From an uncultured Bacilli bacterium (GTDB taxonomy: Bacteria > Bacillota_I > Bacilli_A > RF39 > UBA660): a DNA stretch of 25,545 nucleotides. Of this stretch, positions 16,002-23,244 are shown piece after piece; position 1 is the stretch's first letter; the number at the start of each line of letters is the position of its first letter. Both the position numbers and the translations under genes were made by a program. The stretch is taken from contig CAKONX010000011.1 of NCBI GenBank assembly GCA_934098345.1, forward strand, positions 1 to 25,545. The letters run 5' to 3'. The notes beneath the pieces were generated by a model. That model had not been told where the DNA came from, ran no database searches, and worked only from the letters and a program-made list of their open reading frames with translations.

Positions 16002-16838
16002 TTAATCATTGCCAATTTGTTTAATATTTTTATTATTAGAACTACTTACTATTATTTTACCGTTTTCTTTTTCTATTTGATCTTTCGCAGTTTTTGAAAT
16101 ATTACCACCTTTTACTATAGAATTTTTAACATTATCATATCCCAACTTATTTGAACTCTTAGATATTTCTGTAGAAGAAACTTCAGCTAGCATATTCAGT
16201 ACTAATTCCATATTAGTCATATTGTCTCTTAAGTTTTCTTTCTTTAAATCCTTTATTTCTTTATATTCTTTTACAGAATACCCACTACAAATTTTAGTTA
16301 AGATATTAGTTAGTACTGCAAAATCCTTACTGCTTTCTATTCCTTTATTTTTTAATTCATCAGTGAATTCTTTTCTGGCATCAATAGATTTTAATCTTTG
16401 ATTTATCCATTCATCAGAAAATCCTTTTCTTTTATATGTTTCAAGTGCACGATTAATAGTAATTTCTGGATCATATTCTTCATCAATTCTATCTTTACCA
16501 AGTCTTGCTAACCAAAGTTTTATTGGTTCAGCCTTTTTTGATGGTATAGATTCAATAAGCCTAAACATCCATTCAATATCTACAACATCAGTCATACGAT
16601 TTTTTCCATCTTTAGCCATTAATTTCAACTGTCTAGTAATACTAGACGTTTCAAAATGTTCTTCTTTTAATAATTTATTTTTTAACCAATTCCAATATTT
16701 TCTAGGTTCAGTACTATCAGTTAATACTTCAATTACATCAACAACACTAATATAAAATTTTTCTTCATCACTATTCCAAATAGTTCTTATTTGTTTATTT
16801 TCAAATACTTTTTCTACTACTTTTAATTCATTACTCAC
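16002..16838 (-). CDS. BRO-N domain / DinD-like phage antirepressor-type protein
   Basis: 278 residues. An N-terminal BRO-N domain ('KVFENKQIRTIWNSDEEKFYISVVDVI', 'YWNWLKNKL') is followed by 'DGKNRMTDVVDIEWMFRLI' and 'PIKLWLARLGKDRIDE'. The C-terminal half ('EFTDELKNKGI', 'CSGYSVKEYKEI', 'NLRDNMTNMELVLNML', 'GGNISKTAKDQIE') matches DinD-like chromosomal/phage proteins. BRO-N proteins bind DNA and act as antirepressors in phages. The start is GTG 16838 with GAGGG 7 bases upstream; the frame is open to 16895 but without a site. Third gene after RhuM and the DUF3592 protein. Confidence 0.85.
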   Translation of the reverse strand: MSNELKVVEKVFENKQIRTIWNSDEEKFYISVVDVIEVLTDSTEPRKYWNWLKNKLLKEEHFETSSITRQLKLMAKDGKNRMTDVVDIEWMFRLIESIPSKKAEPIKLWLARLGKDRIDEEYDPEITINRALETYKRKGFSDEWINQRLKSIDARKEFTDELKNKGIESSKDFAVLTNILTKICSGYSVKEYKEIKDLKKENLRDNMTNMELVLNMLAEVSSTEISKSSNKLGYDNVKNSIVKGGNISKTAKDQIEKENGKIIVSSSNNKNIKQIGND

Positions 16839-16869
16839 CCAAATACCCTCTTTTCTATTTTTATTATAT

Positions 16870-17376
16870 CTATTTTGGTAAAATAAGAAGTCCAATAAAT
16901 GCTAAAATAATAAAGAATAATCCTATAAAAAATAAAACTTTTACTGCTGGATTTTTTACAAATCTTATTACATAACTTTTAGCTGGATTCTCAAAATTAT
17001 AAAAAACATCTAATTCTGTTCCTATAGGAAAATGTTCTTTTAATACATTAGTAGAAATATGAGTATTACTTTTAATTACTAAATTTTTCCTTAAAACATC
17101 ACTTTCTACTTCAGTATTCATTTTATTAAAAGATGATGACTTATTTATAATCCAACCATATTTAAGTCTTTGATTATATTTAATATCGTTAACAATATAC
17201 TCTATTATAGGAAAATGTACTCCATTATTATTCCATAATGTATATTTTATAACTTTACCTTTTGTTTTTAGAGAGCATTGCTCGATCATCTTTTTATCTT
17301 TACTTTTAAATATTAATGATAAAATTAACAACACTAAACCTATTAATAGAAATATTACAAAAAAACTTATTTTCAT
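16870..17376 (-). CDS. DUF3592-like membrane protein
   Basis: About 168 residues with one hydrophobic helix at each end (about 4-24 and 145-165) and a beta-rich central domain containing 'CSLKTKGKVIKYTLW', 'FPIIEYIVNDIKYNQRL' and 'PIGTELDVFYNFENPAKSYV'. This is the layout of DUF3592 proteins, whose function is unknown. It lies 20 bases after the rhuM stop and 31 before the BRO-N gene. Start uncertain: ATG 17376 or TTG 17388, neither with a strong ribosome binding site, so translation may depend on coupling. Confidence 0.7.
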   Translation of the reverse strand: MKISFFVIFLLIGLVLLILSLIFKSKDKKMIEQCSLKTKGKVIKYTLWNNNGVHFPIIEYIVNDIKYNQRLKYGWIINKSSSFNKMNTEVESDVLRKNLVIKSNTHISTNVLKEHFPIGTELDVFYNFENPAKSYVIRFVKNPAVKVLFFIGLFFIILAFIGLLILPK

Positions 17377-17396
17377 TCTTTTAACCAACTTTCAGA

Positions 17397-18407
17397 TTAC
17401 TGTTTACTATTTTCTTCTAAATATCTTTTATACATTTCATCCATACTTGAAATATATTCTTTATCTTGTTTTACTCTAAACTTTTCATATTCATTTTCAG
17501 CTTTTTCTATAGCTTTCTCATGTGATATTCTTCCAGAATCACTTAAAACATTTTTCTTTCTAAATTTTATTAATTCATCAGTTTCTTTTATCCAATCCTT
17601 CATTGTCATAATTTGATGCTCTTCTGCCATATCTTCTGCGTAATCCAAGAATAATGTTGTTAAATTATTTAATTTTTTTAATTCGTCCTCATTTAAATAA
17701 TTTTTAGCAATATTAATATCATATTTCATTATTTTGCCATTAGGACTATTTCTCCAAGATGTAAGTCCCATATTTAATTTTTCACTATCTACTCTTTCAT
17801 AAATAAGTTCTGCTGCCGTTTTTCCAGTAATTGCATAATGAAGCTTGTTTTGAACTATTTTAAAGAATGTATATGCCTCATCGGAATCTTTATTATAATC
17901 TACACTAGTTGCTTCGAAAATATCAGTAATCTTTTGATATTGCCTTCTTTCAGAAAGTCTAATTTCTTTAATAGTTTGCAATAAATCATCATAATAGTCT
18001 TTTCCAAATTTAGGACCATTCTTCATTTTTTCAACATCTATCGCAAATCCTTTTATCATATAATCTTTTAATATTTTTGTTGCCCAAATTCTAAATTTAG
18101 TTGCTTTTTTAGAATTAACTCTATAACCTACTGCTATTATAGCATCTAAATTATAAAATTCTAATTCTCTGTTTACACTACGATTTCCTTCCTTTCTAAC
18201 TACCGAGAAAACCTCGGTAGTTAAACGTTTATCTAATTCATTGTCTTTAAAAATATTTTTTAAATGTAAACTTATATTATCGGAACTACATTCAAATAAG
18301 TCAGCCATACTTTTTTGAGTAAGCCATATTGTTTCATCTTTTAAAATTACATCAACATTAACCTTACCCTCTTCAGTTTCATATAATAATATATTACTTT
18401 CATTCAT
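17397..18407 (-). CDS. rhuM: RhuM family protein
   Basis: 336 residues, cytoplasmic. The RhuM (virulence RhuM) family pattern is clear: 'LYETEEGKVNVDVILKDETIWLTQKSMADLF', 'NISLHLKNIFKDNEL', 'VVRKEGNRSVNRELEFYNLDAIIAVGYRVNS', 'FRIWATKILKDYMIKGFA', 'FFKIVQNKLHYAITGKTAAELI'. The N-terminal part resembles a winged-helix DNA-binding module; the biochemical role is not established. Such genes are common in genomic islands and prophages. ATG 18407 with AAGGAA 9 bases upstream is favoured over ATG 18425. First gene of the cluster with the DUF3592 and BRO-N genes. Confidence 0.9.
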   Translation of the reverse strand: MNESNILLYETEEGKVNVDVILKDETIWLTQKSMADLFECSSDNISLHLKNIFKDNELDKRLTTEVFSVVRKEGNRSVNRELEFYNLDAIIAVGYRVNSKKATKFRIWATKILKDYMIKGFAIDVEKMKNGPKFGKDYYDDLLQTIKEIRLSERRQYQKITDIFEATSVDYNKDSDEAYTFFKIVQNKLHYAITGKTAAELIYERVDSEKLNMGLTSWRNSPNGKIMKYDINIAKNYLNEDELKKLNNLTTLFLDYAEDMAEEHQIMTMKDWIKETDELIKFRKKNVLSDSGRISHEKAIEKAENEYEKFRVKQDKEYISSMDEMYKRYLEENSKQ

Positions 18408-18448
18408 ATTTTCACATTCCTTCATACTCGACTCATATTTACAAATTC

Positions 18449-18477
18449 AGTATATCAAACAATTGTTCATAGTACAA
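18449..18477 (-). promoter_or_regulatory. Promoter of the rhuM cluster with palindrome in the spacer
   Basis: Minus-strand TTGTAC (18477-18472), 17 bases, then TATACT (18454-18449). The spacer contains the perfect 10-base palindrome AACAATTGTT (18458-18467), which could be a repressor site. Confidence 0.6.
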
Positions 18478-18544
18478 TATAAAAAGAAAGAAATTTTATT
18501 TTTCCTATTACACATACATTTTAAATATATCTTGATGGTAATAT

Positions 18545-18902
18545 TTATATTTTTTTTATTAAAATAAATGCATCAAGTGTTATTTGCGAAGCTTTTTTTC
18601 CTTTTAAAATGTAGCAAGCATATAAACTCCTTGTTCAGTAAATACTCTTGGATTACTTCTAGATTTAGGACTAATATTTGCAGTCAAATATTTTGACCAC
18701 AAATTTTTATATTCCTGATCATTTAATTTAAAACTATATCTTTCAGGAAATTTATCTATATTATTTTTTACTGCCTAGTTAACTTCTTTAGTTCCATTTT
18801 TGCATTCATAAAGCTTTGCAAATCAGAATCTAACATTACTTCTACTCCTATAATTTCATAAATCATATTTTCTATTTTTTCTTTTTCTATTACTTCATTC
18901 AT
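18545..18902 (-). pseudogene. ORF6N (KilA-N-like) DNA-binding gene, broken by frameshifts and a nonsense codon
   Basis: ATG 18902 with strong AGGAGGG starts 'MNEVIEKEKIENMIYEI', 'GVEVMLDSDL'. At about 18820 a one-base loss shifts the frame; the family sequence continues in another frame as 'AKLYECKNGTKEVN', then an in-frame TAG (18777-18775), then 'AVKNNIDKFPERYSFKLND', 'NPRVFTEQGVYMLAT'. At about 18605 a second shift occurs, after which 'LKGKKASQITLDAFI' continues to a TAA at 18547-18545. Put together this is a typical ORF6N domain (VMLDSDLAKLY ... FPERF ... FTEQGVxML). In the starting frame only a 44-residue peptide is made. Three independent lesions make sequencing error unlikely. Any C-terminal domain is absent. 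Confidence 0.85.
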
Positions 18903-18919
18903 ATTTTTCCCTCCTTTAC

Positions 18920-18954
18920 AAAAAAAAGAGATATACAAAATAAATGTATATCTC
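18920..18954 (-). terminator. Intrinsic terminator in the leader of the ORF6N gene (possible attenuator)
   Basis: Perfect 10-base arms GAGATATACA and TGTATATCTC (18954-18928, 7-base loop), followed by T-rich sequence on the minus strand. It lies before, not after, the ribosome binding site and ATG 18902, so it would stop transcription ahead of the gene. Confidence 0.75.
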
Positions 18955-19043
18955 CGCATGCATGCATATAAGATTAGTTGCTTTATCTTATAAACCCTAG
19001 TCGACCGAATTGTCATATTAATACTTAGCAACTTAATTAATAT
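18921..19043 (-). ncRNA. Candidate structured leader RNA with two loop-complementary hairpins
   Basis: The minus-strand transcript predicted to start near 19043 folds into hairpin H1, ATATTAAT/ATTAATAT (19043-19036 with 19022-19015, 13-base loop), and hairpin H2, TATAAGAT/ATCTTATA (18992-18985 with 18974-18967, 10-base loop). The H1 loop contains AGTTGCT and the H2 loop AGCAACT, exact complements over 7 bases, allowing a kissing-loop contact. A GCATGCATGC palindrome (18965-18956) and the terminator hairpin follow. I recognise no known riboswitch class. It could be an attenuation leader or a small terminated RNA. Confidence 0.5.
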
Positions 19044-19049
19044 ATGTAT

Positions 19050-19078
19050 ACTATATCAAAATAATGTTTCTATTACAA
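19050..19078 (-). promoter_or_regulatory. Probable promoter of the structured leader/ORF6N remnant
   Basis: Minus-strand TTGTAA (19078-19073), a 17-base spacer and TATAGT (19055-19050). Its predicted start coincides with the base of hairpin H1. Confidence 0.5.
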
Positions 19079-19099
19079 TAAATAAAACTTACCTTTAAA

Positions 19100-20314
19100 T
19101 CAATTTGTAAGTGATTTAGATGTTCTTTCTAAAATACAAACACACTCAACATGATACGTATTTGGAAACATATCTAAAGCATTAATTTTCTCTACATCAT
19201 AATATTTATTTAGAATATTTAAATCTCTTGCTAAAGTAAAAGGATCACATGAAACATAACATAATTTATCGGGCTTTAATTTAATTATTAAATTTCTTGT
19301 TTCTTCATTTAAACCACTTCTAGGAGGGTCAACTATAACTGTATCAAATAAAACATTAATATCTTTTAAAACTTCATATGTATCTCCCGCATAAAAGTGC
19401 GCATTATGACAATTATTTATTAAAGCATTCTCTTTAGCATCAATAATTGCATTTTCAATTTTTTCAATTCCATATATACTTTCAAAGTTATCTTTTAAAC
19501 TTAACCCAAGAGTACCTACACCACAATATAAATCAAGTAACTTCTTACCCTTTAAATTACTTTTTAAAATCATAAAAATATTACTTGCTATATAATTATT
19601 AACTTGAAAAAAGGAATTATAAGAAACTTTAAATTTAAAATCACCTATATAATCATAAAAGAAAGAAGTTCCATAAATAATTTTGCCATTTAAAACAACA
19701 CCTACAACATTATATTTATTTATATCATTTAAAAAAGATATATTTTCTTCACTTTTTATGCTTATTAAAAGTTCATCTTGATAGTTAACTCTTATAACTA
19801 ATTCTCCATTATTAATTTTAATAACATTACTTTTAATAAATTCATTTATTTTATTGTTAACAAGTAAACAGTTATTAACATTTATAAAATTATGAGTTTC
19901 ATCATTATAATAACCAAATTCACCATTTTTTACTTTTAAAGTTGCTTTATTTCTATAATATAGTTCTTTATTATTTTTTATAAACTTAACATTTTCTTTT
20001 ATATTAGCATATTTTTTTAATATTTCTTTTACCTTTTCTTCCTTATATTCCTCTTGATAATCTATACCTACATGCATTAAATTACAACCACCACAAGAAT
20101 CATAATAAGGACATTTAGGAATATTTCTTAACTCACTTTTTTTAACAATATTTTGAATATCAGCTGTAATATATTTCTTATGTTCTTTTATATTTTTTAA
20201 AGTTACAACTTCCTCTGGTAAAGCATTCTTTACAAAAACAATTTTACCAGAAGTATAACCAATACCCCTTCCTTTATTATCAAGTTTATTTATTGTTACT
20301 TGTTCCATATTCAT
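19100..20314 (-). CDS. rlmD: 23S rRNA (uracil-5-)-methyltransferase, RlmD/RumA family
   Basis: 404 residues. An N-terminal TRAM domain (about 1-58) is followed by the [4Fe-4S] cluster cysteines C68, C74 and C77 ('CPYYDSCGGC') and a later 'NNCLLV'. The SAM-dependent methyltransferase core has DLYCGVGTLGLSL, 'VDPPRSGL' and the catalytic Cys in 'YVSCDPFTLARDL'. It methylates C5 of a 23S rRNA uridine (U1939 and/or U747 in E. coli numbering; which is not decided by sequence). Its start lies inside the 3' end of the RluB-like gene (about 29 bases overlap), with AAAAAGG before ATG 20314; ATG 20308 is an alternative. Confidence 0.93.
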   Translation of the reverse strand: MNMEQVTINKLDNKGRGIGYTSGKIVFVKNALPEEVVTLKNIKEHKKYITADIQNIVKKSELRNIPKCPYYDSCGGCNLMHVGIDYQEEYKEEKVKEILKKYANIKENVKFIKNNKELYYRNKATLKVKNGEFGYYNDETHNFINVNNCLLVNNKINEFIKSNVIKINNGELVIRVNYQDELLISIKSEENISFLNDINKYNVVGVVLNGKIIYGTSFFYDYIGDFKFKVSYNSFFQVNNYIASNIFMILKSNLKGKKLLDLYCGVGTLGLSLKDNFESIYGIEKIENAIIDAKENALINNCHNAHFYAGDTYEVLKDINVLFDTVIVDPPRSGLNEETRNLIIKLKPDKLCYVSCDPFTLARDLNILNKYYDVEKINALDMFPNTYHVECVCILERTSKSLTN

Positions 20315-21011
20315 ATAACCTTTTTACTTCTTTAATAGTTAAGTTTCTATATTCTCCACTTTTTAAATTATCAAGTGACATGCCAGCATAATTAGTTCTT
20401 GTTAATTTATCTACTAAGTATCCTAAACTTAAGAATAATCTTTTTATTATATGATTTCTTCCTTCAACAATTGTTACTTCTACTAATGCATAATCTTTTA
20501 CTTTATCATTTTCTTTTAATCTCACCCTTGTAGGTTTACACATTCTTTTATCAATCATTACTCCATTTTTAAGTTTCATAAAATCTGTAGGTTCTAAGAA
20601 TTTATTAAGTTTAGCAATATAAGTTTTTTCAACATTAAAATTAGGATGAGTTAAAATATTAGAAAGTTCACCATCATTAGTTAAAAGAATTATACCAGTC
20701 GTGTCATAGTCAAGTCTTCCAATTGGATAAATTCTTTTATCCGTATCAATTAAATCAACAACTGTTTTACGACCTAATTCATCACTTGCAGAAGAAATAA
20801 CTCCTCTAGGTTTATTAAGCATGTAATATACTTTATCTTCTTCAGTTATACTTTTACCATTAACACATATTAAATCATTTCCACTTACTTTAGTTCCAAG
20901 TTCAGTTACTTTTTCTCCATTAACAGTTACGCATCCTTTAAGGATAAGTTCTTCAGCTTTTCTTCTTGAAGCAACACCAGATGATGCAATAACTTTTTGT
21001 AATCTTTCCAT
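20286..21011 (-). CDS. rluB: rRNA pseudouridine synthase, RsuA/RluB family
   Basis: 241 residues. An N-terminal S4 RNA-binding domain ('RLQKVIASSGVASRRKAEEL', 1-50) and the synthase domain with catalytic Asp101 in GRLDYDTTG are present; 'NKPRGVISS' and 'GRNHIIKRLFLSLGY' complete the family pattern. In Firmicutes the gene called RluB makes pseudouridine in 23S rRNA (helix 89 region by homology). ATG 21011 is chosen behind GGGTGAT; the frame is open to GTG 21023. It overlaps the rlmD-like gene, forming an rRNA-modification pair, and follows the dacA-like gene by 44 bases. Confidence 0.93.
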   Translation of the reverse strand: MERLQKVIASSGVASRRKAEELILKGCVTVNGEKVTELGTKVSGNDLICVNGKSITEEDKVYYMLNKPRGVISSASDELGRKTVVDLIDTDKRIYPIGRLDYDTTGIILLTNDGELSNILTHPNFNVEKTYIAKLNKFLEPTDFMKLKNGVMIDKRMCKPTRVRLKENDKVKDYALVEVTIVEGRNHIIKRLFLSLGYLVDKLTRTNYAGMSLDNLKSGEYRNLTIKEVKRLYEYGTSNNK

Positions 21012-21055
21012 TAAATCACCCACTTACAAGTATTTTACCATAAAAAAAAGATAAT

Positions 21056-22108
21056 TTAATCTCTAACATTAAATATAGACATTATTTTATCTTTTATTTT
21101 AGAAAATATAGAATGTTTTTTATCTTTTTCAGTCATTAAATATATATCCTCTTTAAAATATACTTTATCATTTAAAGAAACATTTACATAACCTACTCTG
21201 TCAGTTACATCATCAGTATAAACAACATCAACCTCAACTTTATTTATCTCTGAATCTTTAAGTAACATATTTATATCTTTATCAACTTTTAAACCTTCAT
21301 TTTTTAGAAATGTTTTAGAATCAACTACTTTAACAAGTTTATATTTTTTAAAAGTATCTTCATATAAATATTTATGTTTATTAAAATCATCACTTTCATC
21401 TAAAGTTACAACTACTAAATTCTTATTATCTTTACTTGCACTTGTTACTAAAGTTCTATAAGCTTTTTTAGTATATCCAGTTTTACCTCCAGTTGTATAT
21501 TTATACATACTTAAAAGTTTATTTTTATTATACCAATCATAAGTTTTATAATTAGTTTTTACAACTCTATGTTTAGTTGATGTAATTTTTCTAAATATAT
21601 CATTTTTCATAGCGTAACTCATAAGAAGACCCATATCATATGCAGTAGATATGTTACCTACACCATCATTATTTTCAAGTCCACTTGGATTTATAAAATT
21701 AGAATTATTCATTCCAATACTTTTTGCTAAATCATTCATAAGCATTGAAAATCCTTCAATTGATCCACCAACATAACAAGCAAGCGCAATAGCAGCATCA
21801 TTTCCACTTCTAAGCATTAAACCATAAAGTAAATCTTCAACACTTATCTTTTCACCAATTTCTACATATATACCTGATCCAAAACTTTTTAATACGTTTT
21901 CATCAATAGTAACAGTCTTTTTAATATCAACATTATTAATAACTACCATTGCTGTAAGTATTTTAGTAGTTGATGCAATAAGCTTTTTTTCATCACCAGC
22001 ATTATTAACTAATACTCTTTTAGTATCAGCGTCCATTACTATAGATGATGCATTTACTTTTAAAGGAAAAATAAAAATAATTAATATAAATAATATAAAT
22101 TTCTTCAT
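21056..22108 (-). CDS. dacA: D-alanyl-D-alanine carboxypeptidase (DacA/DacF, PBP5 family)
   Basis: 350 residues. A signal peptide (1-20) precedes a penicillin-binding serine peptidase with STTK (Ser46, Lys49), SGN (101-103) and KTG (209-211), the three active-site motifs in order. A C-terminal beta domain and a terminal amphipathic helix ('IFSKIKDKIMSIFN') tether it to the membrane. It trims the terminal D-Ala from peptidoglycan stem peptides, which shows that this organism builds a wall. No Shine-Dalgarno sequence is visible: the upstream bases are only T and A after a terminator, with TATATT 8 bases before ATG. Confidence 0.94.
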   Translation of the reverse strand: MKKFILFILIIFIFPLKVNASSIVMDADTKRVLVNNAGDEKKLIASTTKILTAMVVINNVDIKKTVTIDENVLKSFGSGIYVEIGEKISVEDLLYGLMLRSGNDAAIALACYVGGSIEGFSMLMNDLAKSIGMNNSNFINPSGLENNDGVGNISTAYDMGLLMSYAMKNDIFRKITSTKHRVVKTNYKTYDWYNKNKLLSMYKYTTGGKTGYTKKAYRTLVTSASKDNKNLVVVTLDESDDFNKHKYLYEDTFKKYKLVKVVDSKTFLKNEGLKVDKDINMLLKDSEINKVEVDVVYTDDVTDRVGYVNVSLNDKVYFKEDIYLMTEKDKKHSIFSKIKDKIMSIFNVRD

Positions 22109-22120
22109 ATTAAATAATAT

Positions 22121-22153
22121 AAAAAAAGAAAAAATTTATAACTATTTTTTCTT
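22121..22153 (-). terminator. Probable terminator between the small membrane gene and dacA
   Basis: Arms AAGAAAAAA and TTTTTTCTT (22153-22145 and 22134-22126) pair fully around a 10-base loop and are followed by TTTTT. It overlaps the TAG stop of the gene at 22142 and ends 13 bases before the dacA start. The stem is almost only A-U pairs, so strength is uncertain. Confidence 0.5.
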
Positions 22154-22441
22154 ATTTATCAAATATTTAGTTAATTTCATTCTTAAAATATCATTTGTTT
22201 TAATTAAAAATAATATACAGAATATTAAAAGTAAACTATCAAGTATCTTATTTATTAAGCTCATATCAAATAGAAAATCAACTATCATCATTATTATAGA
22301 ATAAGCAATTCCTATATAAGAAAGTATTTTTATTTTATTTATCTTTTTATAAAAACTTTTATTTTCATCATTACTTTCTTTAAATTCTAAAGTTAAATTC
22401 TTTTTTTCTTCTTTAGTTAAAGTATCATATTTATATTTCAT
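22142..22441 (-). CDS. Small two-helix membrane protein, unknown
   Basis: 99 residues. A charged N-terminal stretch ('YDTLTKEEKKNLTLEFKES') leads to two hydrophobic helices (about 37-55 and 62-82) and a Lys-rich end. Not recognised. The ATG lies 11 bases inside the end of recX, with GGAAAGGATT as ribosome binding site, so it is translationally coupled to recX. Confidence 0.75.
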   Translation of the reverse strand: MKYKYDTLTKEEKKNLTLEFKESNDENKSFYKKINKIKILSYIGIAYSIIMMIVDFLFDMSLINKILDSLLLIFCILFLIKTNDILRMKLTKYLINKKK

Positions 22442-23174
22442 TATATCTAAATCCTTTCCTATATAATTTTTCTCTTATTTTAAATTTAAGTTCATCACCT
22501 GAATATTTCTTTTCTAGACTCTTTTTAATCTTTTCATATTCATGATTATAAGCTTCTTTATCATCTATTTCAAACTTATTTAATTCACTTATAATATCTT
22601 CTTTATTAAATCCCAAATTAACTAAATCAATAATTATTTTATTTTTTAACATATATGAGGAAGTATTTTTATTAAATTTAATCTTTTTTTCTATATATTT
22701 ATCTATCTTATCTAAAAATATACATTCATCTATTTTACTTAAATAATCATCTACTTTATTATTATCTAATCCCAATTTAAGTAAGTTCTTTTTAATTTTA
22801 TTTACTCCATTATTAGTTAAATTAATTTGATCACTTATATATGCTTTTAAATAAATATCTTCATTTATAAATTTATTATCTTCAAGTTTCTTAATTGTTT
22901 CTTTTATTTCTTTACTATTTAAACCTTTTTTAATTAAATACTCTTCTATCTCTTTTTTAGAACGCATTTTTTTAGTTATATATTTAATAGCTTCATAGTA
23001 GCCAAGTAATAAACTATTTTCTTTAATCATTTCATTATAAGTAGAAACATCAATTTCACTTTTCATAAGTAAATTATATTTAATTATAATATCATCATAT
23101 AAAGTGATTTCTTCATCATCAATTAATACTTTATACTTATTGTTCTTATCCTTTTTATATTTTTTTATTTTCAT
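22431..23174 (-). CDS. recX: Regulatory protein RecX
   Basis: 247 residues of mostly helical, Lys-rich sequence. It carries the RecX three-helix repeats: 'KYITKKMRSKKEIEEYLIKKG', 'KLEDNKFINEDIYLKAYISD' and 'GVNKIKKNLLKLGLDNNKVDDYL'. RecX binds RecA filaments and modulates recombination and SOS induction. Ribosome binding site TTAAGGAGAAT. Head of the block recX, membrane protein, dacA, rluB, rlmD. recA is not in the window. Confidence 0.88.
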   Translation of the reverse strand: MKIKKYKKDKNNKYKVLIDDEEITLYDDIIIKYNLLMKSEIDVSTYNEMIKENSLLLGYYEAIKYITKKMRSKKEIEEYLIKKGLNSKEIKETIKKLEDNKFINEDIYLKAYISDQINLTNNGVNKIKKNLLKLGLDNNKVDDYLSKIDECIFLDKIDKYIEKKIKFNKNTSSYMLKNKIIIDLVNLGFNKEDIISELNKFEIDDKEAYNHEYEKIKKSLEKKYSGDELKFKIREKLYRKGFRYNEI

Positions 23175-23193
23175 AAGATTCTCCTTAATGGAA

Positions 23194-23202
23194 ATTATAC
23201 CA
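23194..23202 (-). promoter_or_regulatory. Extended -10 promoter element upstream of recX
   Basis: Minus-strand TGG-TATAAT (23202-23194), an extended -10 box, 20 bases upstream of ATG 23174. No clear -35 box is seen. Confidence 0.4.
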
Positions 23203-23244
23203 CAACTTAAATATTATGTGATAAAATTTATTTAGGTGATGTTT

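Noticed and set aside
18956..19010. Possible tRNA or tRNA-derived attachment site in the GC-richer patch near GTCGAC and GCATGCATGC
   Set aside because: No cloverleaf, no T-loop GGTTCGA and no CCA end can be formed on either strand, and no matching direct repeat was found at the other end of the island.
18903..19031. N-terminal extension of the ORF6N remnant to 19031
   Set aside because: This extension runs through the leader hairpins and the terminator; ATG 18902 has a strong AGGAGGG site and begins the family sequence.
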